Under the pieces are notes generated by a model, which searched no databases, had not been told where the DNA came from, and saw only the letters and a list, made by a program, of their open reading frames with translations. Made by a program: the position numbers and the translations under genes. A DNA stretch of 64,000 nt, taken from the NCBI GenBank assembly GCA_014526335.1, contig JACTAT010000045.1, positions 1,300,532 through 1,364,531 of the forward strand, in the 5' to 3' direction. Below are positions 41,311-51,197 of the stretch, in pieces (positions within the stretch are counted from its first letter, which is position 1; each line of letters opens with the position of its first letter). This DNA comes from Chrysaora quinquecirrha (lineage: Eukaryota; Cnidaria; Scyphozoa; Semaeostomeae; Pelagiidae).

Positions 41311-41970
41311 TTTAACAGGACAACAAGATACCCATACATCTTCATAGGTATCTAGATAGATAGTAAGCTTAAGTTGTGTAAAACGAATGAGCAAAATTTG
41401 TATCGGTGCCTCTAATATTTATGCAATGCTTTGCACCCTTAAATAAGCAATAACAACAGGTAAATTCAATACCAGGAGGTGTTTAGGCCGACACAAAACT
41501 GGTCGGCAGCACTGAAACGGCCTCTAAATATATCTACTGAGGAAATGAGGTCTAAATAGACACGTTGTTGCAGAAAAACACTGGGTATGATTGCAAAATG
41601 CAACAAAAATTGAAAAAACAACTGGCACAAACAATGGCCTGAAAAATTAACAGGAATAGAAGGGAATAGAAAATGATATACAACTTCACGCTTTAATGTT
41701 CCTCCAGATTTTTAGTATTACCTTAGGCCTATTAAAATGTTCCAGGCCAAGCATAGTTTGGCAGCGACGGCTTTCGGTGTCACGTCGAGCAGCTACATCT
41801 TATATTGCGAGTTGCTGAAGAAGGATGGCTAAATCACATGCATTGAGTTTTAAAACCCAACAAATCCCCTTAGGAGGTCATTGCCTTGCTGAATGTATCC
41901 CCAGGGGGTCTTTAGATTGTCTTATCTTAGCCTCGTTACAAATTCAGAGATTTGCATCCGGTGAGAATAG

Positions 41971-43500
41971 TTCAGAACCCAAAGTCTGGAATTCTACGGA
42001 CTCGATCCTGCACATTATCTAACCGCTCCTTCACTGGCCTGGGATGCGATGTTGAAGATGACCGGTGTGAAGCTGTAATTGTTATCTGAAGAAAAGAAGG
42101 ACATTCTACTTATGATTGAAGATGGTATTCATGGTGGTGTCTCGATAGCAGTGAAACAGCATGCTAAATCAACAGAAAACAACACGCTGATGTATCTGGA
42201 TGCAAACAATCTCTATGGATGGGCAATGTCGCAACCAATGCCGTATGGTGGTTTCAAGCAGTTTACACAAGAAGAAATCAGGAATACAGACATCCAGGCT
42301 TTGCTGACAAGATCGAATGAAGATGTTGGTTATATTTTCAAAGTCGATTTGGAATATCCAGCCGAATTACACAATCATCATGCAGATCTACCATTGGCGC
42401 CGCAAAGATTACAAGTTCAAGAAGACATGCCATCAGAACATCAAAAGAACGCTCACGAAGAACTTTTCGATGGAAAAAAGTTTAAGTCAACACCAAAGCT
42501 AATACCAAATCTATTCAACAAAGAAGAATACCTCCTGCATGAAAGAAATTTGAAGCAGTGTTTGGAATTGGGTTTGAAGCTGACAAAAGTTCATGAAATC
42601 ATCGAATTCAAGCAAAGTCTATGGTTGAAAGAATACATTGATTTTAATACCCAGAAGAGAACACATGCAAGAAACGACTTTGAAAAAGATCTGTTCAAGT
42701 TGATGAACAATTCCGTGTTCGGGAAGACGATGGAAAATGTTCGAAATCATGGACCTTTTGAAATCTGTACTGATGGAGAAGTCTTGAGGAAATGGGTAAG
42801 AAATCCAAACTTTTACGGAGTAATTGAAATCAACGAAGACACGCTTTTGGTTGAGAAAAAGAAGAAGAAAGTTACACTCAACAAACCAATGTATATTGGT
42901 TTCAGCATATTGGATATTAGCAAAACATTGATGTATGATTTCCACTATAACTTTGCAAAGCCAAACCTTCCAAATGTTGAGCTATGCTACATGTATACTG
43001 ATAGTTTCATCTACGACATACCAATGTCTAAAGATCAAGTCGATAAAGTATTGAAAGATCACAAAGATGGATTCGATTTCAGCAATTATGATAAAGAACA
43101 TCCAAATTACTCTACAAGAAACAAGAAAGTTATCGGGAAAATGAAAGACGAGCTTGGTGGTGTGGGAATGAAAGAATTTGTTGGATTGAGATCAAAGATG
43201 TATAGCTGTCAAATCAATGGTGGAAATACAATCAAAAAAGCGAAAGGAATCAAAAAGTATGTTGTGAAGAAGCAAATGAAGCTTGAAGATTATGTGAAAT
43301 GTTTGATGGAAATAAGAGCGGATGCACACATTCAACGCAACATTGAATCACAATGTCACACCATCTACACTACGGAAAGAAAAAAGGCATCGCTGAATCC
43401 CTTTGATGATAAAAGATACATTCTTGATGATGGATTGAACACGCTGCCATATGGACATTATTCGCTAGAAAGACGCTGTGAAGAAGAAAACATTGATTGA
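41971..43500 (+). pseudogene. Polinton DNA polymerase B, copy 2, C-terminal half
   Basis: Coding similarity resumes at 41,971 (LEFYGLDPAHYLTAP). After a TAA at 42,076-42,078 there are 473 uninterrupted codons. Motif A region: YLDANNLYGWAMSQ (about 42,197). Motif B: KLMNNSVFGKTMENV (about 42,700). Motif C: LCYMYTDSFIYDI (about 42,985), where the first catalytic Asp of the usual DTDS core is Tyr. The C-terminus (RRCEEENID) is complete. Loss of a metal-binding Asp in motif C would be expected to abolish polymerase activity. Copy 4 (63.5 kb) has the same Tyr, so the change predates the duplication. Confidence 0.88.
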
Positions 43501-43615
43501 ACTGTTTTAACAAACCATTTTAACAAACTGTTGTAACAATATTCTAAACTATTTTAACAAACTGTTGTAACATTATTCTAAACTGTTGTAATAAATTGTT
43601 TTAACAAATGTAAAT
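43500..43615. repeat. AACTGTTTTAAC repeat between convergent genes, copy 2
   Basis: Same family and position as 15,142-15,312, with fewer units, between the polymerase stop and the protease stop. Confidence 0.75.
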
Positions 43616-44063
43616 TATATCTTCGTTTAACATAGTTGTAAACAAATAAATCGTTATCTAACTTGTTACGAATGTTGAAATATTTATTAACCATTGAGTT
43701 CATTGAAACGTTTTTTGTTCTATTGATTAGAAAGAATATGCAATGTTGTCCACATGTAGCAGTCTCATAGGATTGAACTTGAACCTTGTTATAAGCGAGC
43801 TGGAACGGTCTAATAAAATCTAGAAATTCTTTCAACATAGGAGGTTCACCAAACGAATCATAGAAATCCAATCGACCATCATCAGCGATATAGACAGCTA
43901 CCCAGTGGGTTCCTTTACCAGTAAAATTATCTTCATTGAAAATAAATGAACAAGGTAGAGAATGAATGTCGATGTTTTTGATTTCATCTTTCCCAAATAC
44001 ACCATGGAAATGAGGTAGCTTTTCACGTTTTACAAGTAAGTTATTAATCGTTATATCATCCAT
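43578..44063 (-). CDS. Polinton adenain-like cysteine protease, copy 2
   Basis: The start is MDDITINNLL at 44,063 and the stop at 43,578, about 161 residues, uninterrupted. The catalytic His is in GTHWVAVYIADD, the acidic residue in LDFYDSFG, and Gln/Cys in TCGQHCIFFL, so all expected catalytic positions are present. The C-terminus ends KQFITTV. It lies 2 bp from the major capsid stop on the same strand, as in other Polintons. The role would be maturation of capsid and core proteins. It is the most intact late gene of the window. Confidence 0.88.
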   Translation of the reverse strand: MDDITINNLLVKREKLPHFHGVFGKDEIKNIDIHSLPCSFIFNEDNFTGKGTHWVAVYIADDGRLDFYDSFGEPPMLKEFLDFIRPFQLAYNKVQVQSYETATCGQHCIFFLINRTKNVSMNSMVNKYFNIRNKLDNDLFVYNYVKRRYNLHLLKQFITTV

Positions 44064-44065
44064 AA

Positions 44066-45375
44066 TTACCAATCTCGAATGATATTTTTATGACTATCAA
44101 TTTGAATGACTCTATCAAATTCACCGAAAATTACAATGTTCATCAAACTGTCAACAGCGTTTGCAAAATTTATGCTGATTCTCACATTACCCTCTCTTTT
44201 AAGCAAATATTGCTCATCTGCACAGTTTCCTTTAGGTGTCAAATCAAAACCATAGATTGCCGATCCTTGTTTGAATCTATCATAATCAATTAGACTAGGT
44301 GAATTATTAAAGCTGGTCACCAAGCGGCTGTAGGCATCAAAGTAATCATCATCATCATAATTCAATCTTAGAGGTGGAGTAATTTCTTGATTGTCAACAG
44401 CCACTTGAATGGCAGAAACAGAAACATGTTCAAACTCAAACGGATTTCCTTCATCCGCTCCATTGAATGATGAATTATCAACCAACGCAAAAAACAATCT
44501 GTTTGGAATCTTTCCATTGAACACATTATCTTGAACCCAGTTGGTTGTTGCAGCATTGATTAAGTAGCTTGCCATGTGAGGTTGACAGACTGGGTAAACC
44601 GCATTCGTTTTCATCAGTGTTCTTTCAATTCCTTTCAATACATCATCTTTAAGATGTATGTGGCGAAGCACCAGTTTCACTTCGGAAATGTACAGACGTG
44701 AAATGTTTCCAGTCTTTCTCATCAAACAAAACACATCAATGTTTGGACTCAATCGCCATTGAAGACGAACACCAGGCAGCAAGTATTTGCTTTGATTGCA
44801 AATGTTGCAATGAGGTTTTGTCAACACTTTAACCTTTTCACTATCATCAAATGGTGCAGATCTTGCATTTAAACCCAGATTTTTTAACGTTGCGGTTGTT
44901 GGAAAACCAACATTTTATTTGCCAATCGTATCACTGACCCAGTTTGTCATTTTCAAATAGTTTTTAGCTCTGGTTTCATCAAACGTCAGAATTGTTTCCA
45001 AGTAAGATTGGTAGGCATACATTCCATTTGCTTCTGTGACGGGAGTGTCATTCAAAACCAGCTCTATCTGCTTCCACATGGATTGGCCAATATTACTTAT
45101 TACTCCAGCAAATTCTGCAGTGGTTTTTCCAATATTACTTCCATCGACTCTTTTAATAGCTAGAGTCGAGACGAAATAAGAATGATTCAAGTCAATCATA
45201 TGATCCGGCTGAGCAGGAATGTCAAACACAACAGTTTGTTTTGAGGCATTGAGAGCAGCAGTTTGTGGAAAATATTCAACATCTTTAAAATACTTGACAT
45301 CCAAACTTTCACTAGGACATTCAGTAAAATCAAACTTTCACTAGGACATTCAGTATATTCTGGCTTTATGCTCAT
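44066..45375 (-). pseudogene. Polinton major capsid protein, copy 2 (one stop, one frameshift)
   Basis: The start is MSIKPEYTECPSESL at 45,375. A 29-bp tandem duplication (24-bp string at 45,302-45,325 and 45,331-45,354) shifts the frame about 15 codons in. The correct frame resumes in the second copy and is open (DVEYFPQTAALNAS ... NYLKMTNWVSDTIGK) to a TAA at 44,915-44,917. After it the same frame continues to 44,066 (LLPGVRLQWRLSPN, NGADEGNPFEFEHVS, YGFDLTPKGNCADE). The family is the double-jelly-roll capsid protein. Apart from these two breaks the whole length is preserved. Confidence 0.88.
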
Positions 45376-45483
45376 TGTTGCAAATTCTTCTTCAACAGTT
45401 TCTTCAACAAAGTTTTTTTTTCAAATCAGGTTTCGTAGCTTTCTTAGCTCTTCTCTTCTTCACCGGCTGCTTAGGTATGAATA
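45376..45483 (-). CDS. Lysine/arginine-rich segment upstream of the capsid gene (fragment)
   Basis: In the frame leading into the capsid start, the sequence reads PVKKRRAKKATKPDLKK and FVEETVEEEFAT. It directly abuts the LINE 3' end at 45,483. It is probably the C-terminal tail of the basic Polinton protein whose main part lies on the other side of the LINE (49,890-50,361). That connection is inference. Confidence 0.4.
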
Positions 45484-45810
45484 TCAGTTCAGTTCAGTTT
45501 CATTGATTTAAAATTTCACACATACAATATTAAATTATAACAGAAATATTTACAGAATATTTTAAAGAATCTAAATAAAGAAAAATATAAATAAATCAAG
45601 AATCTTAACTATTGAGTGTGAAATTTCTTAAAGGAGGAACTCTCTAAGTAGATAAACTAACGAGAAGAGAGCCCCCCTATTGGATCTGTAGATTTAGAAA
45701 AAATGGAAATAGTTCGATATTAATATTAATATTAATATTAGTATTAGTATTGGGTCGGATCAAAAGCAATTATGAACAAAGAGTGGGATGTTATTTAAAT
45801 ATTTATCACT

Positions 45811-48800
45811 TTATAAAATTTCTATCAAATGTGACTTCAGTTTCGTTTTGAACATATTTTTAGTTTTAGTTTTAGCACTTCTGATATGATCTGGCAATTC
45901 ATTCCAGAGTTTTGCTCCAAGATACCCTAAAGAGTTTAAGCCATATCTAACTGTGTTTTTTTGATTCAAGTATAAATTGCCTCTACTAGCTTGCCTGGTA
46001 GAATATTGATGAACATATGAACTCAAGCAGAAGAAATTATGAAAGCAACTAGGAGATATTTTGTGAATTGATTCATAGACAAAAGTTAAGAGTTTTAAAT
46101 GGAAAACATCAGAGAGTTTAAGAATCTTTAGATCTTTGAAAATGGGAGAAGAATGCGAATTAGATGATTCAAATGAGATGGCCCTGACAACCTTTTTTTG
46201 TAATTTGAAAATAGGATCAATATACGTTGTGCAAGTACTCCCCCAAACAGTTATTCCATATTGCAAAAATGATAAAAATAAAGCGTTATACAAGCATAAC
46301 AAAGTGTTCAATGACACAAAGTTCCTTATCTTAAAAAACATTCCACATATTCTGGCAAGTTTTTTTGACAGTTGATTAAGATGATGTTTCCAGCTAATAT
46401 TCTCATCAAGAAGTACTCCCAAGAACTTTATAAATTTCACTCTATTAATTGGTTTTTTGCCTATTTTAATATTAATGTCAGAAGGAACTTTAATTGACAT
46501 AGAATGAAATAAAATAAAATTTGTTTTTTCAATGTTCAGTGAGAGTTTGTTGGCATTGAGCCATTTCATCACAAATTTTAGTTTCTTGTTAACAGTTTTA
46601 ACTAAATGGGTCAAATTTCCATCTTCAAGATAGATGTTAGTATCATCAGCAAATAGATAAAATTTTAATTTAGTTGAAGCAAGAGGTAGGTCATTAATAT
46701 ATATCAAGAAGAGTAATGGGCCCAAGACTGATCCTTGAGGGACACCACAGTTTACTGTAAGCAGGCTGGAATTTTGTCCATTAATTGACACATATTGTTT
46801 TCTTTGAAAAAGGTAAGATTTGAACCAGTCGAAAGCACAACCACGGATACCATAATGTTCAAGCTTAGACAATAATATTTGATGGTTGACAGTATCAAAT
46901 GCCTTTTGTAAATCAATGAAAACGCCGCATCCAAATTTTTTGCAATCCAATGTGCTTCTAATTGATTCAGTCATGCTAATGAGAGCATGATCAATGGACC
47001 TATTTTCTTGAAACCCAAACTGTAAAGAATAAAAAATATTATGGACCTCAAGAAATCTATAAAGTCTTTTATACATTAGTTTTTCAAACAATTTACTAAA
47101 TATAGGGAGAAGAGAAATAGGCCTGTAATTTGATGGTAGTTCTGGATCTCCTTTCTTGAAGATAGATATAACTTTTGCTACTTTCAATTTATTAGGAAAA
47201 ATGCCAACCTGAAATGACTTATTAACAAGTGATGCAAGAGATGGGGAGATGGAGGAACCAATTATTTTGAGCATTTTTATAGGAATACTATTAGGACCAA
47301 CTGATTTTGAAGAGTCCAACAGATTAATCAAGTCCAAAATTTCCTCACTGGTTACAGGGGAAAGAAACAATGAAGCAGGATTTCTATTTTGTAAATAGTC
47401 CAGAGGCGATTTTGGTGTTTTAGGAATTTTGGATGTAATTTTATCTGCAACATTAGTAAAAAAATTATTGAAGATGTTTGACATATCAGAGGGATCAGAA
47501 GTTATGTTACCAAAATCATCCTTAATTTTATTGATAGTGGAAGGGGTAGTAGACTTTTGAGAGATTATTGTTTTAATGCCAGACCATAGTTTTTTCATGT
47601 TATTATTATTCTCATGGAAATAGTTATAGTAATATCTTGCTTTACTTTGTTTGATTTCATTAGAAACCCGATTCCTAAATTTTTTATAAAGAGTAAGGTT
47701 GTTAGCAGATTTATTCTTCTTTAGCTTATGTAAGATTTTGTCTCTAATTTTCATCATTTTTTGTATTTTACAATTAATCCATGGTTTATTTTTAAACTTG
47801 ATTTCTTTCTTACTACGTTTAGTTATTGGTGCATGGTTACTTGACAAAGAACTAAGTACTTCCAAAAACCTATCAAATTTTTCATTGACATCCATATTAT
47901 CGAATTCTAAAAATGATAGATCAAGATTGTTGAAATCTTCAATAAAGTTTTGCTCATTTAGCTTAGAAAATCATGTTTAAAACTTACAGTTTCATTATAA
48001 ACAATTTTGCTATTTTTCATGACCATAAATTGAGGGAAGTGGTCAGAAATTTGAGTTAGGATATTACCACAAGTTAGATCTCCTATTGCATTTGTAAAAA
48101 TATTGTCAATCACAGATTCAGATTGATCAGAGACTCTACTTGGATGATGAATGCAGGGTAAGAAGTTGTTAACAGAGAGAAAATTAATAAAGTCATTTGT
48201 TGGTGTGTGAGAGTCATAGTTGAGTAAGTTGATATTAAAGTCACCCATTATAAAAACCAGTTTGTTCAAAGATATCTTTGCAAAAATGTTTTCAAAGTGA
48301 TCAGTAAGAGTTTCAATATCAGTACTAGGGTGTCTGTAAACACAACAGAATAGCATATTTTACTTTTTTATTGTCAATTTCTACCCAAACAGTTTCAAAA
48401 TCTGAGTTAGAGATGTTCAGGTCATTCCTATGGATTGCTGTAAGTGATGATTTAATATATAAACCAACTCCACCATTTTGGCTTGAAGAAGAAGTCTTAT
48501 ACAATATGTAACCTGGAATGTCAACATTAGTTGTAATGGGATGGTTATCACTATCCCAAATTTCAGAAACACCAATTACATCAGGATGGAAAGTAAGTTG
48601 ATTGCATAATGCTATCAATTCCTCATGATGGCAAGAAAGGCTTCGTATATTAGTGTGCAGAACAGAAAGATCTGATGAAGAATAGTGCAAGGATGAAAGC
48701 TCTGGCAGTGTGAAATAACGAGAATCAAGAGTTTGAGGCATCTGCTCATCAATATCATAATCGCTTAAATTAGGCAAGTTAGTGAGATGTGAAGTAATTT

Positions 48801-49104
48801 CATAAGTGGGCGTGTAATCTGCAAAGCACGGTGATTTTAAATCAAAGACCTTAAGGAAGTCCTCATTTTCTTCGTTGCCAAATGGAAATATTGATGCATT
48901 TTTATTGATTTCACAATTTATACAATACCAAGGTACATTATCCATTTCCTTAGAAAGATTATCAAATTCTGCATTGGAAATATTGTTGCATTTTGCATGT
49001 ATCCAAAAACAACATTTGCTGCATTGAATAGATTTTTGATTTCTTGTAATATTTTTTTGGCAAACCCCACATGGGAATTTAGGATTACCTATTCTGCTGG
49101 CCAT
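45811..49104 (-). pseudogene. LINE ORF2: PHD finger, APE endonuclease, reverse transcriptase
   Basis: The start is MASRIGNPKFPCGVCQKNIT at 49,104. A PHD finger (CGVC...CSKCCFWIHAKC...WYCINC) comes first, then an APE-type endonuclease (SVLHTNIRSLSCH, GVSEIW, GDFNINLL, SDHFPQ). There is a frameshift near 48,340 inside the endonuclease and another near 47,940. The reverse transcriptase (from 47,895, 694 codons) has SNYRPISLLPIFSKLFEKL, CGVFIDLQKAFDTV, GVPQGSVLGPLLFL and FYLFADDTNIY. The C-terminal region includes QYGITVWGSTC and QKKVVRAI. The reverse-transcriptase half is unbroken. PHD-containing ORF2 is known from CR1/L2-type LINEs. The protein would copy its own RNA into DNA at a nicked target. 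Confidence 0.9.
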
Positions 49105-49213
49105 AGCTATTTAAATTTGTGACGAAAAGGAAGATTATATTTGAAACTAACTGAAAAAAAGAAAAAAAAGAAAAATTGAAACAAACACAAAAAATTTAGG
49201 CCTTACTTTAAGT

Positions 49214-49890
49214 TCATTCTTTAATAAAAACTTCATTGTCACTTATGTTGCTAGAAATTCTTTCTTGATCATTCAGTTTTGCAGTTGCAGCATCGTCGGG
49301 TGGTTTACTCAGCTTCTTTATCACCAATCGATCTCTCACAAGGAATGCTTGTTTCCCCTCTTTTCTGGCTGCTAACATGTCTGGAATGAGTGATGCCCTT
49401 TTTGCCAACACTCTGTCTGAGAAATCATCTCTGAAGGAAACTCCATGTGGCCGACTCTTTCTTGCTGCTTGGATTATAGCATCTTTCTGCTTCCAGTTTA
49501 GAAGCTTCGCTACAATCGGTCTTGGCTCATCCGGATTCTTTCTTCTGGTGCCATCACGTGTTTTCTTCCTCCATCTTTAGGCCCTACCCTGTGTGCTCGT
49601 TCAATGACAATTTCATCCTTTATTCCTAATTTATCAGCAATTGCAGCTTTCAGTTTCACCTCTGAAGCAGCGTAGTCTTCGGAAGACTCTTCGGAATGCC
49701 GAAAACTTTAATGTTATTCCTACGACTCCGGTTTTCTAGGTCGTCTGCTTTTTCAATAACCTTTCCCAAATCACCCAGAACACCTTCGACTAAATCAGAC
49801 TGAGCTTCGATTTTTTCATCGACGCCAGTAAGCTTCTCTTTAATTTCGTCAACGTCTTTTTGACTAAACTGAAGACTTGTCCCTCTCATG
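49214..49890 (-). pseudogene. LINE ORF1-like protein with coiled coil and RRM-like region
   Basis: The first part (from about 49,889) is a coiled coil (FSQKDVDEIKEKLTGVDEKI) followed by LENRSRRNNIKVFGIPKS, the typical entry to the RNA-binding domain of LINE ORF1 proteins. The middle continues in another frame (IKDEIVIERAHRVG, about 49,600) and the last part (LAKRASLIPDMLAARKEGKQ, then KQAFLVRDRLVIKK) in the 49,411-49,214 frame. Frameshifts separate the parts. The true 5' end of the LINE is unclear; it may reach slightly upstream. Confidence 0.7.
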
Positions 49891-50361
49891 GTGCTTTCTT
49901 TTATAGATTATCCCTCTCATGGTGCTTTCTTTTATAGATCTTTTAGGACGAACTCTTGATTTCTTACCAGCAGGCGATTTCTTGCCAGCAGGCGATTTCT
50001 TACCAGCAGGCGATTTCTTACCAGCAGGCGATTTCTTGACAGATTTCTTCACCACATCGGCGATTTCATCAGTAGCCTTCCTTTTTATTCCTCTCATTGA
50101 AGATTTGGCAGTATCTTTTACAACTTCTCCAACATTCTCACTAGCTAATATCCGATCAACTGCCTTCTCTCCTTCTTCTTCTAAAACAGGTTTCAAAATT
50201 TTCTCAGCAGCTTTTACACCTAGTTTCTTTATTGTTGGCATTGCAGCTTTAACAGCTCTTTTAAAAATAGATCCGGCTTTCCTGAAAATACTACCTACTC
50301 CTCTTCCACACTGGTAGGTGTAAAAATACGGAGTTGATTTGTAAATTGGGAAATCATACAT
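49890..50361 (-). CDS. Polinton basic capsid-associated protein (pVI/core-like), copy 2
   Basis: The start is MYDFPIYKSTPYFYTYQCGR at 50,361, then GVGSIFRKAGSIFKRAVKAA, an amphipathic basic region. A helical middle is followed by four exact copies of a six-residue basic motif (KSPAGK; 18-bp units, about 49,963-50,034). The C-terminus is cut by the LINE. Just before the LINE a roughly 29-bp string (CCCTCTCATGGTGCTTTCTT...) is repeated (about 49,880 and 49,912). A short glycine-rich/amphipathic start plus a basic tail resembles the membrane-lytic or core proteins of adenovirus-like elements. The resemblance is by layout only. Confidence 0.5.
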
Positions 50362-50852
50362 GTTTCCTTCTAAAGTGTAGCAAGAATGTTGTCTTTGTTT
50401 TGTAGAATTGTATCTCTTTTCCCAACTCGTTGTAGACTTTTATAGTAAATTCGTTGATATCGTGGTATAAAAATGGATAGTAGAACAATTTTTCAAATTC
50501 TACAAAATTTACAACATGCTTGTTAATTTTCAACGGAATGAAGCGTAGCAGTGGCGTGCTAATTTTTCCAACTACTCGATAGTCTAACAAAGATCAATAT
50601 ATAAACATATTCTTCCCTTCTGCGTTGACTTGGAAATGTTCATCACCCACCACATCAGTCGTTCTTTCGATTGCGTTGAATACATAATCTGTTAATGCCT
50701 TGTCTAGATAAGTTCCAGTAAATGGACATGGTGTCCATCTCACATCTCTGTAATAAACATTATTCATGTTTTTATTATATTCTTCTGTAGCTTCAACGAA
50801 ACCAAACAATTTGCACAAATCTTTTCCCAATGCAACTCTTTTAAAGACACTC
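50354..50852 (-). pseudogene. Polinton penton-like protein, copy 2, C-terminal half, cut by a Gypsy element
   Basis: From the LTR boundary at 50,852 the frame reads VFKRVALGKDLCKLFGF ... TDVVGDEHFQVNAEGK, meets a TGA at 50,594-50,596, and continues in the same frame with YRVVGKISTPLLRFIPL ... FTIKVYNELGKEIQFYKTK, ending HFRRKHV at 50,354. The 'TPLLR' and 'I.V.ne.G..i.F...K....LHFR' pattern is the usual end of Polinton penton proteins. It overlaps the start of the basic protein gene by 8 bp. The N-terminal half should lie beyond the Gypsy element but is not there; copy 3 DNA follows instead. Confidence 0.65.
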
Positions 50853-51197
50853 TGTTACAATCTCTCAAAAAAATGGCTTAACCTAAGCTAAACACTAGGC
50901 CCTACTTTAAGCTAAAAAGCCTTACGACGACGTGTGATAGAGCTTTCTCTGGCTTCCTTTAAGTTCAACTGCTTTCAACTAAATTACAAGCTGTATATGT
51001 ATATCTGTATAGCTGTATATATATCCAAAGAAATCTAAAATTAAGTATACATTAATGTAAGACTAAGCAAGTGATAACAAAAAAAGGAAGGGCTAGGCTG
51101 AATAATGGTAAGAAGTAAACAAAAAAAGCGACAAACTACGTAAAATGCTAAGCAAAAGTGATGGGAAAGCGATGACTTAAAGCCTATGAGTCCTACA
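50853..51197 (-). repeat. 3' LTR of the Gypsy element, about 345 bp
   Basis: On + it begins TGTTACAATCTCTC at 50,853 and ends GAGTCCTACA at 51,197 (TG...CA ends). The integrase stop is at 51,193-51,195, so the frame runs just into the LTR. The second LTR is missing, so the boundaries rest on the TG/CA rule and on resumption of penton coding sequence at 50,852. Confidence 0.65.

Larger units (their letters stand above)
36465..41970. mobile_element. Element X-l, 5,506 bp, non-coding, inserted in polymerase copy 2
   Basis: It has the same termini as X-s and follows it directly. The interior has no supported protein gene. It contains CCTAA/TTAGG-like strings (about 37,310-37,400); a C/G-rich hairpin (ACCCCCTTCTAAGGGGT, about 37,163); a roughly 280-bp direct repeat pair (about 38,530 and 39,225) around a 17-bp inverted repeat; and an 89-bp tandem array. 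The right 178 bp (41,793-41,970) repeat the right end of X-s. The length, defined ends and lack of genes suggest a large non-autonomous element of unknown class. Confidence 0.55.
45484..49890 (-). mobile_element. CR1/L2-like LINE inserted in Polinton copy 2
   Basis: Minus-strand order: ORF1 (49,890-49,214), ORF2 with PHD finger, endonuclease and reverse transcriptase (49,104-45,811), a 3' tail with an (ATTAAT)n microsatellite (about 45,717-45,755), and a 3' end carrying ACTGAACTGAACTGAT (about 45,486-45,501). It separates two late genes of the Polinton. A perfect target-site duplication was not identified. ORF1 is broken near its middle and ORF2 has frameshifts. Confidence 0.85.

Noticed and set aside
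36290..41970. Element X as an LTR retrotransposon, because a 178-bp block occurs at both ends
   Set aside because: The left copy of the block belongs to the separate short form X-s. The block does not start with TG or end with CA, and no primer-binding site, polypurine tract or gag-pol is visible.
36158..41970. Element X as a Helitron
   Set aside because: Although one end could be read as starting TC, the other does not end in CTRR with a preceding hairpin, and the ends form an inverted repeat, which Helitrons lack.
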